Source: Mesorhizobium loti | Lineage (GTDB): Bacteria; Pseudomonadota; Alphaproteobacteria; Rhizobiales; Rhizobiaceae | NCBI GenBank assembly: GCA_002356515.1 | Contig: AP017605.1 | Coordinates: 5,317,020 to 5,381,019 of the forward strand | Reading direction: 5' to 3' | DNA: 64,000 nucleotides | The notes under the pieces: model-generated | Told to the model about the DNA's origin: nothing | What the model saw: the letters and a program-made list of their open reading frames with translations, nothing else | The model's database searches: none | Program-made: the position numbers and the translations under genes | In this document: positions 10,202 to 19,833 of the stretch, in pieces | Layout: each line of letters begins with the position of its first letter | Position numbering within the stretch: the stretch's first letter is position 1

Positions 10202-11113
10202 TCAAACGATACCCCGTTTGGCTTCATGCAATGTCTCGCCCAGTCCGACGAGACGGGCTGCGGCCTGACCCGTCGGCATGTCAATGACCGTGATTGCGCT
10301 TGCCGCAAGGAAACGACGCTCGTTCTTGGTCAGCGTCGCTGTATCGATTGCCGCAAAATGTGGGCCATTGGAGCGCTTCATGATCTGCCGGGCATAGGTG
10401 CGCAGCATCTGATCGTTGAAGCGGCAGCCGATGAAGAAAAGACCACGACTAGCTCGCCGTTCCTTCACCAGGTCAGGGATCGGCGTCTGGATGTCGATTT
10501 CGCTCAGCACTTCAACGTAGTCGGAATCTGCGACGAGGAAGTTTGCGGCCGGCCTGGCACCGCCGTGAGGGGCGTAGAGAACCGTCTTCGCCGCTGGTGC
10601 GGATTCGAGTAATATCCCGGACAAATCGTAGGCTTTCGTCCAAATGTCACCGATCTCGTGCGCCCGTGTTACGCCCTGTATTTCGACGACGTCCGTTCGG
10701 CGGGTCTGTATTAGAGCCGCGCGCATGGCACCGTCGTACCAGCTGTCGACGATCACGGAGAGCGGCAGCGTTGCAAGCCAGGCATGCAAGATGGTCGGCA
10801 CCACCGGGGCCGCGAATATTTCGGCCATCCAAACTTGAAGCGTCCGGCGGTGCCGGCGCTGTTCGATATACTGCGCTACCGACCACATGTTGGTGCGAAT
10901 CTTCGAAGGGGCTGGCGCGCGCTTGTTGAGCGCTGCGGCAACGGCTTCGGGGGTATGCGGTACGGGCGGTCCCGCGGAGCGGATCTCAAGCAGACCCGGG
11001 CCGAGATAGGGAATGACCTGATCGGCCGCGAGCCCTTTCTTCAAAAGGTCAAGCTGCCTTTCGGCAAAACTGTCCCGAATGACGACGAGATGGCCCGAGG
11101 TCATTGTGTTCAT
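10202..11113 (-). CDS. SIR2-like (SIR2_2 type) protein at the end of the nifB operon
   Basis: 303 residues from the ATG at 11113, which has AAAGGGA about eight bases upstream; a longer open frame upstream runs through nifT antisense space and is not supported. Features resembling the SIR2_2 group: an N-terminal YLGPGLLEI in place of the Rossmann GAG motif, IVDSWYDGAMRAAL in the middle, and GLFFIGCRFNDQMLRTYARQ near the C-terminus. The catalytic histidine of true sirtuin deacylases is not obvious. It follows nifT by 41 bases on the same strand, so it should be expressed with nifB-fdxN-nifZ-nifT. Homologues in this position occur in other rhizobial nif regions as far as I recall; function in nitrogen fixation is unknown. 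Confidence 0.7.
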   Translation of the reverse strand: MNTMTSGHLVVIRDSFAERQLDLLKKGLAADQVIPYLGPGLLEIRSAGPPVPHTPEAVAAALNKRAPAPSKIRTNMWSVAQYIEQRRHRRTLQVWMAEIFAAPVVPTILHAWLATLPLSVIVDSWYDGAMRAALIQTRRTDVVEIQGVTRAHEIGDIWTKAYDLSGILLESAPAAKTVLYAPHGGARPAANFLVADSDYVEVLSEIDIQTPIPDLVKERRASRGLFFIGCRFNDQMLRTYARQIMKRSNGPHFAAIDTATLTKNERRFLAASAITVIDMPTGQAAARLVGLGETLHEAKRGIV

Positions 11114-11154
11114 GCTCGTATCCCTTTGCCGCTCTCTTTGTGTCAACCCGAAGG

Positions 11155-11367
11155 TCAGTCCTCGTCGGAAATCTTCCTTGCTTCCACGGTAATCGGCAAA
11201 GGCGTATCGCGCGGAAGGTCGGGCAGGACTAGCCGCCAGCCGTTCTTCAGCGTCACGGCGCCACCCCATAAGTGTTCGTTGTCGACCTTGATGATCGGCT
11301 CTTCGAGATCCTTTTTGGGAATATATGCCGACAAGCCAGCACGGGTCCTGCGGATCATTACCCTCAT
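11155..11367 (-). CDS. nifT: NifT/FixU protein
   Basis: 70 residues matching the small NifT/FixU family: MRVMIRRTRAGLSAYIPKKD at the N-terminus, the EEPI...LWGGAVTLKNGW core and LPDLPRDTPLPITVEARK near the end. The start overlaps the nifZ stop by four bases (translational coupling). The family always travels with nif genes; its role is unclear, possibly in nitrogenase maturation, and mutants often show little phenotype. The name fixU is used in rhizobia. Confidence 0.9.
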   Translation of the reverse strand: MRVMIRRTRAGLSAYIPKKDLEEPIIKVDNEHLWGGAVTLKNGWRLVLPDLPRDTPLPITVEARKISDED

Positions 11368-11690
11368 CGGGCCGTTCCTTCGTCAAACCCAGCACCGATT
11401 TCGGCACTGGAAGGAGTCCGGGCCGTCTCAAGGCTCATGAGTTCACGCGCACGCATGCCGACGACGGTGCCGCGATCGACCCATTCGACCGCATAGATGT
11501 AGAACTGCTGGAGAAAGGTGCCGATGTCGCGCACATAGCCCTCGTCGCCTTTGCGCACCAGATTTTCACCGATCTCCTTGCCCGGATAGGTGCCGTCATT
11601 TTTTATGTGGCGTGTGGCGCGGACCCGCTCACCCGGCATGAATCGCGGGGGTGTACGGATTTCGATGTCCTGTTCGCGTCCGAGGCTCAT
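11364..11690 (-). CDS. nifZ: NifZ nitrogenase maturation protein
   Basis: 108 residues from the ATG at 11690, chosen because AAGGAACG lies just upstream and the protein then starts at the conserved part. NifZ domain: FMPGERVRATRHIKNDGTYPG, GDEGYVRDIGTFLQQFYIYA, VEWVDRGTVVGMRAREL. In the family NifZ helps fuse the [4Fe-4S] pairs into the second P-cluster of the MoFe protein. It is coupled to nifT by overlap and lies 90 bases after fdxN in the nifB operon. Confidence 0.92.
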   Translation of the reverse strand: MSLGREQDIEIRTPPRFMPGERVRATRHIKNDGTYPGKEIGENLVRKGDEGYVRDIGTFLQQFYIYAVEWVDRGTVVGMRARELMSLETARTPSSAEIGAGFDEGTAR

Positions 11691-11780
11691 GGCCGTTCCT
11701 TTCTCTCGGCTGCAGCTTTCCAACAGGAGGTCGATGGTCCTGCGGAGGCGCCTCGACCGTGTCAGTAGCCGAAATGGAGG

Positions 11781-11975
11781 TCAGGCAGGGACGCAAGTCT
11801 TCGACACCGGACATACCGAGGCGCATTGCTGCGTTTCGAAGGTCCCCTCGCATTCGGTGCACTTTTTCGGATCGATCACGTAGGTCTCGCCCTTGAACTT
11901 AATCGCGCCCGAAGGGCATTCAAACTCACAGGCACCGCACTGGGTGCATTGGGAAGCGATGATCTTAAAGGCCAT
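11781..11975 (-). CDS. fdxN: FdxN 2[4Fe-4S] ferredoxin
   Basis: 64 residues from the ATG at 11975 (GGAG eight bases upstream); an in-frame TTG two codons earlier is less likely. Two cysteine clusters are visible: [11 protein letters not shown] and, with the insertion typical of nif ferredoxins, [17 protein letters not shown]. FdxN is a low-potential electron carrier required for nitrogen fixation in several rhizobia, probably serving the radical-SAM enzyme NifB or nitrogenase. It follows nifB by 32 bases. Confidence 0.93.
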   Translation of the reverse strand: MAFKIIASQCTQCGACEFECPSGAIKFKGETYVIDPKKCTECEGTFETQQCASVCPVSKTCVPA

Positions 11976-12007
11976 TTTCAACTCCGGTTCGGTTAGAATG
12001 AGGCGGC

Positions 12008-13489
12008 TCAGGCCGTCGCAGCCAGTGGCTCACTCCCAAACTCGGCGGCGTAAAGCGCGCCGATCGCGGTCTCGATGTAGTCATACCCGTAAGCCTCCGT
12101 TGCTCGGATCCCACCTTCCTTGAGACGATCCTCGGGGCAATTTCCAATTCTCGCGCACAGCACGATGTCTACGCCTTCGAGCGTAGAGATGACGCCGTCG
12201 AGGCTCTTGTCCTCGGCCCGGCCGCCGAGGCAATACTGTTCGACCTTGCGATGACCGACGAAACTGATCCCTTTCGGAGAGGCCTCATAAACCTGGAATT
12301 CCTTCGCATGGCCGAAATGCTCGTTGATGCGGCCGCCACCCTTGGTCGCCACCGCTACCAGAAGCGATTTGCCGGAGCCTGCGGTCTTGACCATCCCGAG
12401 CGCCTCGCTCTTGGCCGCCAGGCGATCGCCCCGCTCGCGCGCGACCACTGCCCGATATGTCTCGCGCTTGCTGGCGTCGTACGTGACCTTGTCGGGAAGC
12501 CGGTCGAGCGTGAATTCCTGGCCACGATCCTCGCCGAGCAGGCCGACAGCATCGGCCCGGCACTGCCGGCAGTGGCGCATCAACTTGGCGCCGCCTTCGA
12601 GACGATCCTGAAGGGCCTTCAGCTCCATTGCCTTGGGGCCGCGCTGCCCACTCAGGCCGTAATGCGTACCGTGCGCCGGGTCGGAAATCAGCGGCATGAC
12701 ATTGTGCAGGAACGCGCCGCGCTCCTTGACCCATTTATTCACCTCGATCAGGTGCTCATCGTTTACGCCGGGGATCATTACCGAATTGATCTTGGTGAGG
12801 ATGCCGCGCGCCGTCAGCATCTCCAGCCCCGACATCTGTCGTTCGTGCAGGATCGTGGCGGCCTCAACGCCGGTATAACGGCGGTTGCCATAGAAGATCC
12901 ACGGATAGATCTTGGCACCGATCCGCGGGTCGACCATGTTGATGGTGATCGTCACGTGATCGACATTCATTTCGGCAAGCTCGGCGACGCGGTCTGGCAG
13001 CGCGAGCCCGTTGGTTGAGATGCACAGCTTGATGTCGCCGATTTCCTTGGCGACCCGTTGGAATGTCGCCTTTGTGTTCTTCCAGTCGTAACAGGCATCG
13101 CCCGGTCCGGCGATGCCAAGCACGGAAAGCTGCGGCACTTCGTTGGCAACCCCGATCACCTTGCGCAGCGCCTGGTCGGGCGTCAGCCTTTCCGAAACGA
13201 CCCCAGGCCGGCTTTCGTTGGCGCAGTCATATTTGCGATTGCAGTAGTTGCATTGAATATTGCAGGCTGGGGCGACCGCCACATGCATGCGCGCGAAATA
13301 GTGGTGCGCTTCCTCTGAAAAGCAGGGATGATCCTTGATCTTCTCCCAGACGGCCGAGTCCATCTCGTGCGGCTTCGCGGAGGAGCCGCAGGATGAAGAT
13401 GCGCAGCCACCGGATTTCGCTCTCGCCGGCGACTGATCGAAGACTGTCGTGCCGGAAAGGCCCTGTAGCGAAATCATCGGTGCGGACAT
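12008..13489 (-). CDS. nifB: NifB, radical-SAM FeMo-cofactor core (NifB-co) synthase
   Basis: 493 residues from the ATG at 13489 (GGAG just upstream; [10 protein letters not shown] is a typical rhizobial NifB start). The radical-SAM motif C-x3-C-x2-C reads CNIQCNYC near residue 80, with further cluster-ligating cysteines in the N-terminal part and in [10 protein letters not shown]. The C-terminal domain ([20 protein letters not shown]) is the NifX/NafY-like cofactor-binding module. NifB fuses two [4Fe-4S] clusters with insertion of carbide and sulfide to make the [8Fe-9S-C] precursor passed to NifEN. It is the first gene of nifB-fdxN-nifZ-nifT-(SIR2-like), with its own sigma-54 promoter upstream. 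Confidence 0.96.
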   Translation of the reverse strand: MSAPMISLQGLSGTTVFDQSPARAKSGGCASSSCGSSAKPHEMDSAVWEKIKDHPCFSEEAHHYFARMHVAVAPACNIQCNYCNRKYDCANESRPGVVSERLTPDQALRKVIGVANEVPQLSVLGIAGPGDACYDWKNTKATFQRVAKEIGDIKLCISTNGLALPDRVAELAEMNVDHVTITINMVDPRIGAKIYPWIFYGNRRYTGVEAATILHERQMSGLEMLTARGILTKINSVMIPGVNDEHLIEVNKWVKERGAFLHNVMPLISDPAHGTHYGLSGQRGPKAMELKALQDRLEGGAKLMRHCRQCRADAVGLLGEDRGQEFTLDRLPDKVTYDASKRETYRAVVARERGDRLAAKSEALGMVKTAGSGKSLLVAVATKGGGRINEHFGHAKEFQVYEASPKGISFVGHRKVEQYCLGGRAEDKSLDGVISTLEGVDIVLCARIGNCPEDRLKEGGIRATEAYGYDYIETAIGALYAAEFGSEPLAATA

Positions 13490-13530
13490 GGAGCGGCTCC
13501 GTGCGTGGTGTGAACATCGCACTTCAGAGC

Positions 13531-13645
13531 GCAAGAGATATGCCAACCCCAAAAGCGGTCTTATCCGTCATGTTGGCTTTTACGTCGGCCTTTTGTGTCC
13601 AATTGTGTCCGTTTCCTGCGACACGGTTTTGTCAGGTCGCCGACA
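13531..13645 (-). promoter_or_regulatory. NifA/sigma-54 promoter of the nifB operon
   Basis: On the minus strand a sigma-54 site reads TTGGCATATCTCTTGCG, with GG at 13543-13544 and GC at 13531-13532 (ten bases between). The start point would be near 13519, about 30 bases before the nifB ATG. A NifA activator site TGT-N10-ACA lies at 13630-13645, about 90 bases upstream of the -24 element, a normal spacing. Confidence 0.82.
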
Positions 13646-13739
13646 ACGGTCAAAAGCAACGCGAAAAGTGACGTCTTGTCTCAGTTACGCCCGGTGCGGG
13701 CAGCAACCGCGCCCCCACGTTTGATGTCATCAGGGACGT

Positions 13740-15500
13740 TTAGAACTTCTTCACTTCGATATGATGCCGGCGCAGAGCATAGCCGACCTGCCGCGGCGTG
13801 AGACCGAGGAAACGAGCCGCCTTGGCCTGAACCCAGCCGGCTTTCTCCATCGCATCGATCAGTCGGTCGCGTTCCGTCAGACGCTGGTTGATTGCTGGGC
13901 AAGCTGGATGGTTGGGGTCGCAGGTCTCGCCGGGCGATGCCTCATTCTGGGAGGGGCCGACTCGCATGGCAGGCAGCGGCGATCCAACCGGCATCATATT
14001 GCCACGTGCGAACTCGTCGACGGCATAGGCGCCGTGCGAACGGCCGACTCCTTTCCACAGAAGCGAAGAAAGGCACTGGCTGTTCTGGCAGGCGAAATCC
14101 GACGGAGTGATTGTCATTGAACGCGCAAGTGTGGCCGTCCGTCGCACACAATTCTCCAACTCACGCACGTTGCCAGGGAAATAGCATTGCGAGATCAGGT
14201 CAAGCGCCGACGGCGTGAAGGCAAGATCGCGATGGTTCTCCTTGTTGAATCTATCGAGGAGAGCTTTGGCAAGGCGTGGAATATCGCCCGGCCGCTCTCT
14301 GAGGGGAGGCAAGACTATTGGCACCACATTGATGCGGTAATAAAGGTCGGCCCTGAACTCTCCATTCCGGACAGCCATCTCGAGGTCCTTGTTGGTGGCG
14401 CATATGAGCCGCACGTCAACCTTTAGGGTCCTGGTGCCGCCCACTCGCTCAAGTTCTCCTTCCTGCAAGACGCGCAACAGCTTGGCTTGAAAGGCAGGCG
14501 AAATCTCGCCGATTTCATCAAGCAGCAGGGTTCCGCCATTCGCCAATTCGAACCGGCCGGCGCGCTGCAGGATAGCCCCGGTGAAGGCGCCCTTCTCGTG
14601 GCCAAAGAGCTCCGATTCCAAGACGCTTTCGGGCAATGCGGCGCAGTTCAATTTGACGAAGGATTTCTCCCTCCGATGCGAAAGCTTATGGATGGCCTGT
14701 GCAAAGAACTCCTTGCCGGTACCGCTTTCGCCTCGCAGAAGCACGGTGGAATTGGTCCTGGCCACGACCGAGACGATCTCCAGCACTTGCTTGAGTGCGG
14801 GACTTTCTCCGATGATTCCGTCGATCTTGACATGCGGATGTCGGGCCGGATGGGTCCTGTCCTCGTCGAGCGATTGCTCTGGTCTCGGTTGCTTCTCGAT
14901 AAGTCGCTGACCAGCCGTGCTCAAAGTGCGATGCAGGCGGATGGTCCGGCCGACCAGATTGGCGACCATGGCCAGGAAACGTAAGTCCTCCTCGTAACGG
15001 AACTTGGTGGTACCGTTCCTGACCCGGTCGATCGACAGCGTCCCGAAGATCTTTTCCTCAGCCTTTAGCGGGACACCGATAAACGCAGTTGCGATCGTGC
15101 CGCTGGTCGATTGAGGATCGGCCTGAAACAGCTCCGACGTGCTTGTGTCTTGTATGACGATCGGCACTCCAGTAGCGACGATTTTGTCTATTACGGCCTG
15201 GGGTATGACACTGCCGATGGCTGACTGAGGCACAGCGCCGCCGGTAGTTGCGCTAATCTGCGGCTCTCCTTCAGCGTCCAGGACGACAATTGCGCCATGA
15301 CGCATTTGCACAAACGAGGAGAGGATATTCGCGACATTGGCAAGCGTAATCTCCAGCCGGGTCGGGGCAGTCAGAATCTTCGATATCTCGTAGATTCCCC
15401 CGAGCAAGCTGTCCGCATTGCGCGCCGCTTCGACCGCAGGTTCAGGCGGGGTGTTCCGAGATACAATTTCACCGACCTGATCTGGAAGCATGTGAGCCAT
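13740..15500 (-). CDS. nifA: NifA, sigma-54-dependent activator of nif/fix genes
   Basis: 586 residues. Domains: N-terminal GAF (about residues 30-190, beginning LLGGIYEISKILTAPTRLE); AAA+ (about 215-445) with Walker A GESGTGKE and sigma-54 loop GAFTGA; a C-terminal helix-turn-helix ending LGLTPRQVGYALRRHHIEVK. The oxygen-sensitive cysteine motif of rhizobial NifA, C-x11-C-x19-C-x4-C, is complete at the end of the AAA+ domain and in the linker (CYFPGNVRELENC ... CQNSQC), so activity should be redox/oxygen controlled without NifL. The start at 15500 has a GAGG ribosome binding site. It lies downstream of fixABCX; I see no separate sigma-54 promoter in the 156-base gap. Confidence 0.95.
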   Translation of the reverse strand: MAHMLPDQVGEIVSRNTPPEPAVEAARNADSLLGGIYEISKILTAPTRLEITLANVANILSSFVQMRHGAIVVLDAEGEPQISATTGGAVPQSAIGSVIPQAVIDKIVATGVPIVIQDTSTSELFQADPQSTSGTIATAFIGVPLKAEEKIFGTLSIDRVRNGTTKFRYEEDLRFLAMVANLVGRTIRLHRTLSTAGQRLIEKQPRPEQSLDEDRTHPARHPHVKIDGIIGESPALKQVLEIVSVVARTNSTVLLRGESGTGKEFFAQAIHKLSHRREKSFVKLNCAALPESVLESELFGHEKGAFTGAILQRAGRFELANGGTLLLDEIGEISPAFQAKLLRVLQEGELERVGGTRTLKVDVRLICATNKDLEMAVRNGEFRADLYYRINVVPIVLPPLRERPGDIPRLAKALLDRFNKENHRDLAFTPSALDLISQCYFPGNVRELENCVRRTATLARSMTITPSDFACQNSQCLSSLLWKGVGRSHGAYAVDEFARGNMMPVGSPLPAMRVGPSQNEASPGETCDPNHPACPAINQRLTERDRLIDAMEKAGWVQAKAARFLGLTPRQVGYALRRHHIEVKKF

Positions 15501-15656
15501 GCAAACACCTCAAGGGTTGTCCAAGGTGCTCCTCCCAGGCCCTTTTTTGTATTTTGAGTTCCAGAAACATAGTATTTTCAGCCTTTCGGCAATTGTGAAC
15601 AATATTGGCGGTCTTGACCGCATTCCGAGCCTCTCGTTTCCCGCTCTTTGCGCCAG

Positions 15657-15956
15657 TCATCCGAACTTGAAGAGAACGCCGAAGCCGCCGCGCGGGTAAT
15701 TCCACACGATCTCACCGCTGGCCTCGCACAGCACGCGACAGGTGCCGCATTCCATGCAGCCGTCGGAAGTGGTCTCCACCTGTCCCTTGTCGTTCAACTC
15801 ATAGCATTTGGCCGGGCAGATGTGTGTCAGCGCGAGCAGGTTCGCGCTCGGCCTCTCGTGCGGTCGCACTTTGATATGCGGGCGGCCCGGATCGACCAGA
15901 TAGCGGTTCTGATAAAGCTTCTCCTCGACACGTAACTTCGTCACGGCCATCGTCAT
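15657..15956 (-). CDS. fixX: FixX ferredoxin-like protein
   Basis: 99 residues. The start at 15956 is preferred because AAGGAG stands seven bases upstream; a second ATG two codons in is possible. C-terminal cluster-binding cysteines lie in [11 protein letters not shown] and [12 protein letters not shown], followed by [15 protein letters not shown], typical of FixX. It forms the electron exit of the FixABCX complex, which bifurcates electrons from NADH to ubiquinone and to a low-potential ferredoxin or flavodoxin for nitrogenase. It follows fixC by 12 bases. Confidence 0.94.
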   Translation of the reverse strand: MTMAVTKLRVEEKLYQNRYLVDPGRPHIKVRPHERPSANLLALTHICPAKCYELNDKGQVETTSDGCMECGTCRVLCEASGEIVWNYPRGGFGVLFKFG

Positions 15957-15968
15957 CCTGTTTCTCCT

Positions 15969-17276
15969 TCAGCGCCAGGCGAGTGCCAGGCGGACCACAT
16001 CGCTGATCAGCCCCCAGCGCGAACGCGCCTTGATGAAGGCAGCAGTGGTCGCCTTTTCCTTCTCGATTTTCGGGGTTCCGTCGACCCGCATGAAGTTCTG
16101 CGCGGCCTGCGACATCAACTGCGGGTAAGTCATGAAGAAATTGCGAGAATTGGTGTGTATCAGGGCCGGCATGTCCTTATATTTCATCAGGTCTTTGACT
16201 ACGAAGGACTTGTCCAGCATGGTCTTGTAGAGGGCGAGGTTCCTCCTGATCATCGGCTGGTTGCGGCCCTTGATCTCAATGATTGCCTCGCCCGCGATGC
16301 GACCGGAAGTCATGGCAAGGTTCGAACCCTCGCGGTGAATAGCGTTGTTCAGTTGGGCGGCATCACCGACCGCCACCCAACCGTCGCCGAAGAGCTGCGG
16401 AATTGCCTTGTAGCCACCTTCGGGAATGAGATGCGCGGAATACTCCTTGACTTCCGAGCCCGCGATCAGCGGCCGGATCGAAGGATGGTTTTTGAAGTTG
16501 TCGAGGAGGACGTAAGGGCTCTCCATTGTCTGGGCGAAATCGGAGACGAGGCAGCCGATGCCGAGAGAGATCGACTCCTTGTTGGTGTAGAGGAAGGCCA
16601 GTCCGGCCATGCTGCGGGAAATCGTGCCCGCCGCTTCGATCACGCAGCCTTCGTCGCCCTGGAGGCCGAACCGCTGCTCAATGACCTCATCGGGTAGGAA
16701 ATGCATTTCCTTGACAGCGAGCGCCACGCTTTCTGGCTTCGGCATCTTGCGCAGGCCGGCCCGTGTACCGAGCAGTCCGTTGACACCTTCTGCGAGCACG
16801 ACGACGTCCGCGTAGATCGGCCCGCCAGCCCGGTCGGTGCGCACGCCGATCACCTTGCCGCTGGCATTGCGGACAAGTTCGGTCACCGTCGTCTCGCACA
16901 GCACCGTCGCGCCGGCCTGGCGCACCTTGCGCGAAAACCACTTGTCGAATTGGGCGCGGATGATCGTGTAGCGATTGGGCTTCGCCTCGTTGAAATCGTC
17001 CGATCGATACTGCATCCCGGTGTGGGAGGTGTCGTCCATCACCCAGAATCGCTGCTCGACCAGATGCCGCTCGAGAGGCGCATCATCCCGGAAATCCGGA
17101 ATGATTTGCTCCAACATGTCGGCGTACATGATGGCGCCCTGGACATTCTTGGAGCCCGGATACTCGCCGCGCTCCAACTGCAGCACCGTCAGGCCCTGGC
17201 TTGCCATGGTGTAGGCGGCCGCGTTTCCGGACATACCGGCCCCGACGACGATGGCGTCGAATTCTTCCTCGATCAT
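15969..17276 (-). CDS. fixC: FixC flavoprotein (ETF-quinone oxidoreductase-like)
   Basis: 435 residues, typical length. The FAD-binding motif [17 protein letters not shown] stands at the N-terminus and a second FAD contact in [13 protein letters not shown]. The family-specific [16 protein letters not shown] follows. FixC resembles electron-transfer-flavoprotein:ubiquinone oxidoreductase and links FixAB to the quinone pool and FixX at the cytoplasmic membrane. It lies in fixABCX with 11 bases to fixB. Confidence 0.96.
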   Translation of the reverse strand: MIEEEFDAIVVGAGMSGNAAAYTMASQGLTVLQLERGEYPGSKNVQGAIMYADMLEQIIPDFRDDAPLERHLVEQRFWVMDDTSHTGMQYRSDDFNEAKPNRYTIIRAQFDKWFSRKVRQAGATVLCETTVTELVRNASGKVIGVRTDRAGGPIYADVVVLAEGVNGLLGTRAGLRKMPKPESVALAVKEMHFLPDEVIEQRFGLQGDEGCVIEAAGTISRSMAGLAFLYTNKESISLGIGCLVSDFAQTMESPYVLLDNFKNHPSIRPLIAGSEVKEYSAHLIPEGGYKAIPQLFGDGWVAVGDAAQLNNAIHREGSNLAMTSGRIAGEAIIEIKGRNQPMIRRNLALYKTMLDKSFVVKDLMKYKDMPALIHTNSRNFFMTYPQLMSQAAQNFMRVDGTPKIEKEKATTAAFIKARSRWGLISDVVRLALAWR

Positions 17277-17287
17277 GGCCCTCTCCC

Positions 17288-18391
17288 TTAGCTCGCAAGC
17301 TTGTCGTGGCTGTGCGGCGACAGCCGCCGGGTGAAAGCTTCCGTCAATGCCGGCAGGAAACGGATTGCGTCGGTGACGATGCCGAGATGGGCAAATTCGA
17401 AGATCGGGGCGTTCGGGTCGGTGTTGATGGCTACGATCAAATCAGCCCCCTCCACGCCAACCCGATGCTGAATGGCGCCGGAAATCCCGGCCGCTATGTA
17501 AAGCTTTGGCCGGATGGTCTTGCCCGTTTGGCCAACCTGCCGATCGGCAGGCATCCAGCCCTTCTGGACCAACGGGCGCGAACAGCCATATTCGGCGCCG
17601 ATTGCCCGCGCTAGATTCTTCACAAGCTGCAAATTCTCCGCTGAGCCGAGACCGAGGCCTCCGGCAACCACGATGTCGGCGTAGGCGAGATTTGCCTTTG
17701 CCGACTGGCGATCGAGGTTGAAGCCAAGGACTTTGGTGATGATCTCTTCCTCGGTCATTGACAGCTTGTGCCGGATGACACGCCCGACCGGCTTGTCCGT
17801 CCGCGGTGGCATGGCCATAACCCTCGGTCGTACGGTGGCCATCTGCGGCCGGTAGTTGAGCGTATAGATCGTGCACAGCAAGGAACCGCCGAAAGTCGGA
17901 CGGGTCGCGGCGAGCGAACCGTCGACCACATCGAGTTCGGTACAGTCGGCAGTGAGCCCTGTCAGCAAGGTCGTCGCTACTGAGCCAGCGAGATCCCTGC
18001 CGAGCGTGGTCGCACCGAGAAGCAGGATCTCCGGTTTGTGGGTATTGACCAGATCCGTCATCGCCTTGGTGAAAGGCTCGTTGCGATAGTCGGCAAGCAG
18101 CGGTGCCTCGACGAGGTAGACAAGCTCGGCGCCGTAAGCGAAGGCCTCGGCAACGGCATGCTGCGTGGCCTCGCCCGGCGGTCCGAGCACGATCCCCGCA
18201 AGCTGGATGCCTAGCTTGTCGGCGAGCTTGCGGCCTTCGCCAAGCAGTTCGAGGGACACGGGATGGACCTCGCCGCGTTCCAGTTCGATGAAAACCCAGA
18301 CGTGCCGATAGTCCCTAAAGTGCTCAGGCAATTCCCTCTTGATGCCGGCACGGCCGGCGGAAGGAGGAGCTTCGCGGTTCGCGTTCGACAT
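17288..18391 (-). CDS. fixB: FixB, ETF alpha-subunit-like protein
   Basis: 367 residues from the second of two adjacent ATGs (18391), which gives the better distance to AAGGAGAG. An N-terminal ETF domain ([20 protein letters not shown]) and the C-terminal FAD-binding ETF-alpha domain are visible: [19 protein letters not shown], ...[37 protein letters not shown]. With FixA it forms the bifurcating electron-transfer flavoprotein. Confidence 0.96.
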   Translation of the reverse strand: MSNANREAPPSAGRAGIKRELPEHFRDYRHVWVFIELERGEVHPVSLELLGEGRKLADKLGIQLAGIVLGPPGEATQHAVAEAFAYGAELVYLVEAPLLADYRNEPFTKAMTDLVNTHKPEILLLGATTLGRDLAGSVATTLLTGLTADCTELDVVDGSLAATRPTFGGSLLCTIYTLNYRPQMATVRPRVMAMPPRTDKPVGRVIRHKLSMTEEEIITKVLGFNLDRQSAKANLAYADIVVAGGLGLGSAENLQLVKNLARAIGAEYGCSRPLVQKGWMPADRQVGQTGKTIRPKLYIAAGISGAIQHRVGVEGADLIVAINTDPNAPIFEFAHLGIVTDAIRFLPALTEAFTRRLSPHSHDKLAS

Positions 18392-18411
18392 CATCTCTCC
18401 TTGCCGTTCCG

Positions 18412-19263
18412 TCACTGGCCGCCGTCGAAGGCGAGTTCGTGTTCCAGCGCTGGCTGGCGGGTAAAGATTGCGGCGATCAGTTCGTCAGCGAGGTCGTGCT
18501 GCGTCTTGTCGGTCATGTCGATCTGCGTCGCCTTTTCCGCCCTCGTGGTTGGGGCGAAAACGCGCTTGACGACCGTCGGCGAGCCGCGCAGGCCGCATTT
18601 GTTGAGGTCCTCAATGCCAGCTTCGGCCGCGCTCCATTTCACGATCTGGCTGCGCGCGGCGCGTATGGCGTCCTCGAGCGAGCCTCTGCGGATTTCGTTG
18701 GTGCCTTCCAGCATTGTGATGAGGCAAGGCAGCCTGCTTTTCAGCATCTGCGTACCGCCTTCCGAACGGCGCTTGACGGTGATCTCGCGAGCATCGACAT
18801 CGATAGAGTCGATCTTCGCCACATAGGTGAACTGCAGGAGGCCGAGGCGCTTGGCGATGCCGGGCCCGACCTGGGCGGTATCGCCGTCAATCGTCTGCTT
18901 GCCGGCGAAGACGATGTCCGGCGCGCCGAAGGTCTCGCCAATTCTCACGATTGCCCGAGAAAGCGCGAAGGAGGTCGCCAGCGTGTCGGAGCCGGCAAAA
19001 CAGCGGTCGGTCAAGAGTACCGCGCGGTCGGCGCCATAGGTGAGCGCCTTGCGCAGCGCATCTTCTGCCATCGGCGGACCCATCGTAAGCACGGTGACCT
19101 CGCCGCCATGGGCGTCGCGCAATCTCAGTGCCTCTTCGAGGGCGAACAGGTCGTAAGGGTTGATGATGGTCGGCACGCCCTGGCGCATGATCGTGTTCGT
19201 CACCGGGTGGACACGTATCTGCGCGGAGTCCGGCACCTGCTTGATACAGATTACAATGTGCAT
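18412..19263 (-). CDS. fixA: FixA, ETF beta-subunit-like protein
   Basis: 283 residues from the ATG at 19263, so that the protein begins [20 protein letters not shown] as in all FixA; the nine upstream codons are open but unsupported. ETF-beta features: [56 protein letters not shown]. First gene of fixABCX-nifA with a sigma-54/NifA promoter 55 bases upstream. The stop lies 20 bases before the fixB start. Confidence 0.96.
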   Translation of the reverse strand: MHIVICIKQVPDSAQIRVHPVTNTIMRQGVPTIINPYDLFALEEALRLRDAHGGEVTVLTMGPPMAEDALRKALTYGADRAVLLTDRCFAGSDTLATSFALSRAIVRIGETFGAPDIVFAGKQTIDGDTAQVGPGIAKRLGLLQFTYVAKIDSIDVDAREITVKRRSEGGTQMLKSRLPCLITMLEGTNEIRRGSLEDAIRAARSQIVKWSAAEAGIEDLNKCGLRGSPTVVKRVFAPTTRAEKATQIDMTDKTQHDLADELIAAIFTRQPALEHELAFDGGQ

Positions 19264-19317
19264 TGCGTCTTTCTCGGCTCCAATCCGCAAGCGGCCCTGG
19301 CGTTCATCTCCTTCGCA

Positions 19318-19424
19318 GCATCATTCGTGCCAACCGCTTTGCGTTGCTCTGTTTCCTTTTGACATGGGGTTGTTTTCTTCCGAACGGTACCGTCGTGATG
19401 ACCGAGTTTGTCGGCTTTTCGACA
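19318..19424 (-). promoter_or_regulatory. NifA/sigma-54 promoter of fixABCX
   Basis: Minus-strand sigma-54 site TTGGCACGAATGATGCT with GG at 19330-19331 and GC at 19318-19319. The NifA site TGT-N10-ACA is at 19409-19424, about 80 bases further upstream. It sits in the gap between nifW and fixA and points at fixA. Confidence 0.84.
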
Positions 19425-19449
19425 TTGTCGCGTCGCACTCGTGTCGCGT

Positions 19450-19833
19450 TCATTCTGTCCCGAACCGCCTCAGGATCGACTCGAACGGGACAAAGGTGTG
19501 GTCCCGAGTGGCCGGTTTGTCGGGATCGTGCTCTTTGAGCACCTTGAAGACCCGGTGGGTGAGTGGCGAGGATGTCGCGAAATCCTCATAGGCGCGTTCC
19601 AACGTCGCACGCGCCCGCGCGGCGATCACCCCGTCGGGAAGACCGGCGAAATCCTCTTCAGCGAGATATTGGCCCATGCGCTTCAGGATATGCAGCCGTG
19701 AGACATTGAGCACCTTCGGATCATAAGAGATGCCAAGGACTGCGAAGAACTCCTCCGCAGCCGACAGGCTCTTCAGCCGGGCGAGGATGTCGGTGACATC
19801 GATGGCGCGGCTTTCAGCGAAACAACTGCGCAT
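19450..19833 (-). CDS. nifW: NifW nitrogenase-stabilising protein
   Basis: 127 residues from the ATG at 19833 (AGGAG upstream); a longer frame into nifS is not needed. The NifW family pattern is clear: DILARLKSLSAAEEFFAVLG, ISYDPKVLNVSRLHILKRMG, YEDFATSSPLTHRVFKVLKE. NifW binds and protects or matures the MoFe protein under oxygen. Its start overlaps the 3' end of nifS by 20 bases, so the two are coupled. Confidence 0.93.
   Translation of the reverse strand: MRSCFAESRAIDVTDILARLKSLSAAEEFFAVLGISYDPKVLNVSRLHILKRMGQYLAEEDFAGLPDGVIAARARATLERAYEDFATSSPLTHRVFKVLKEHDPDKPATRDHTFVPFESILRRFGTE

Noticed and set aside
12251..13018. 255-codon frame antisense to nifB
   Set aside because: Shadow of nifB codon usage; no independent evidence.
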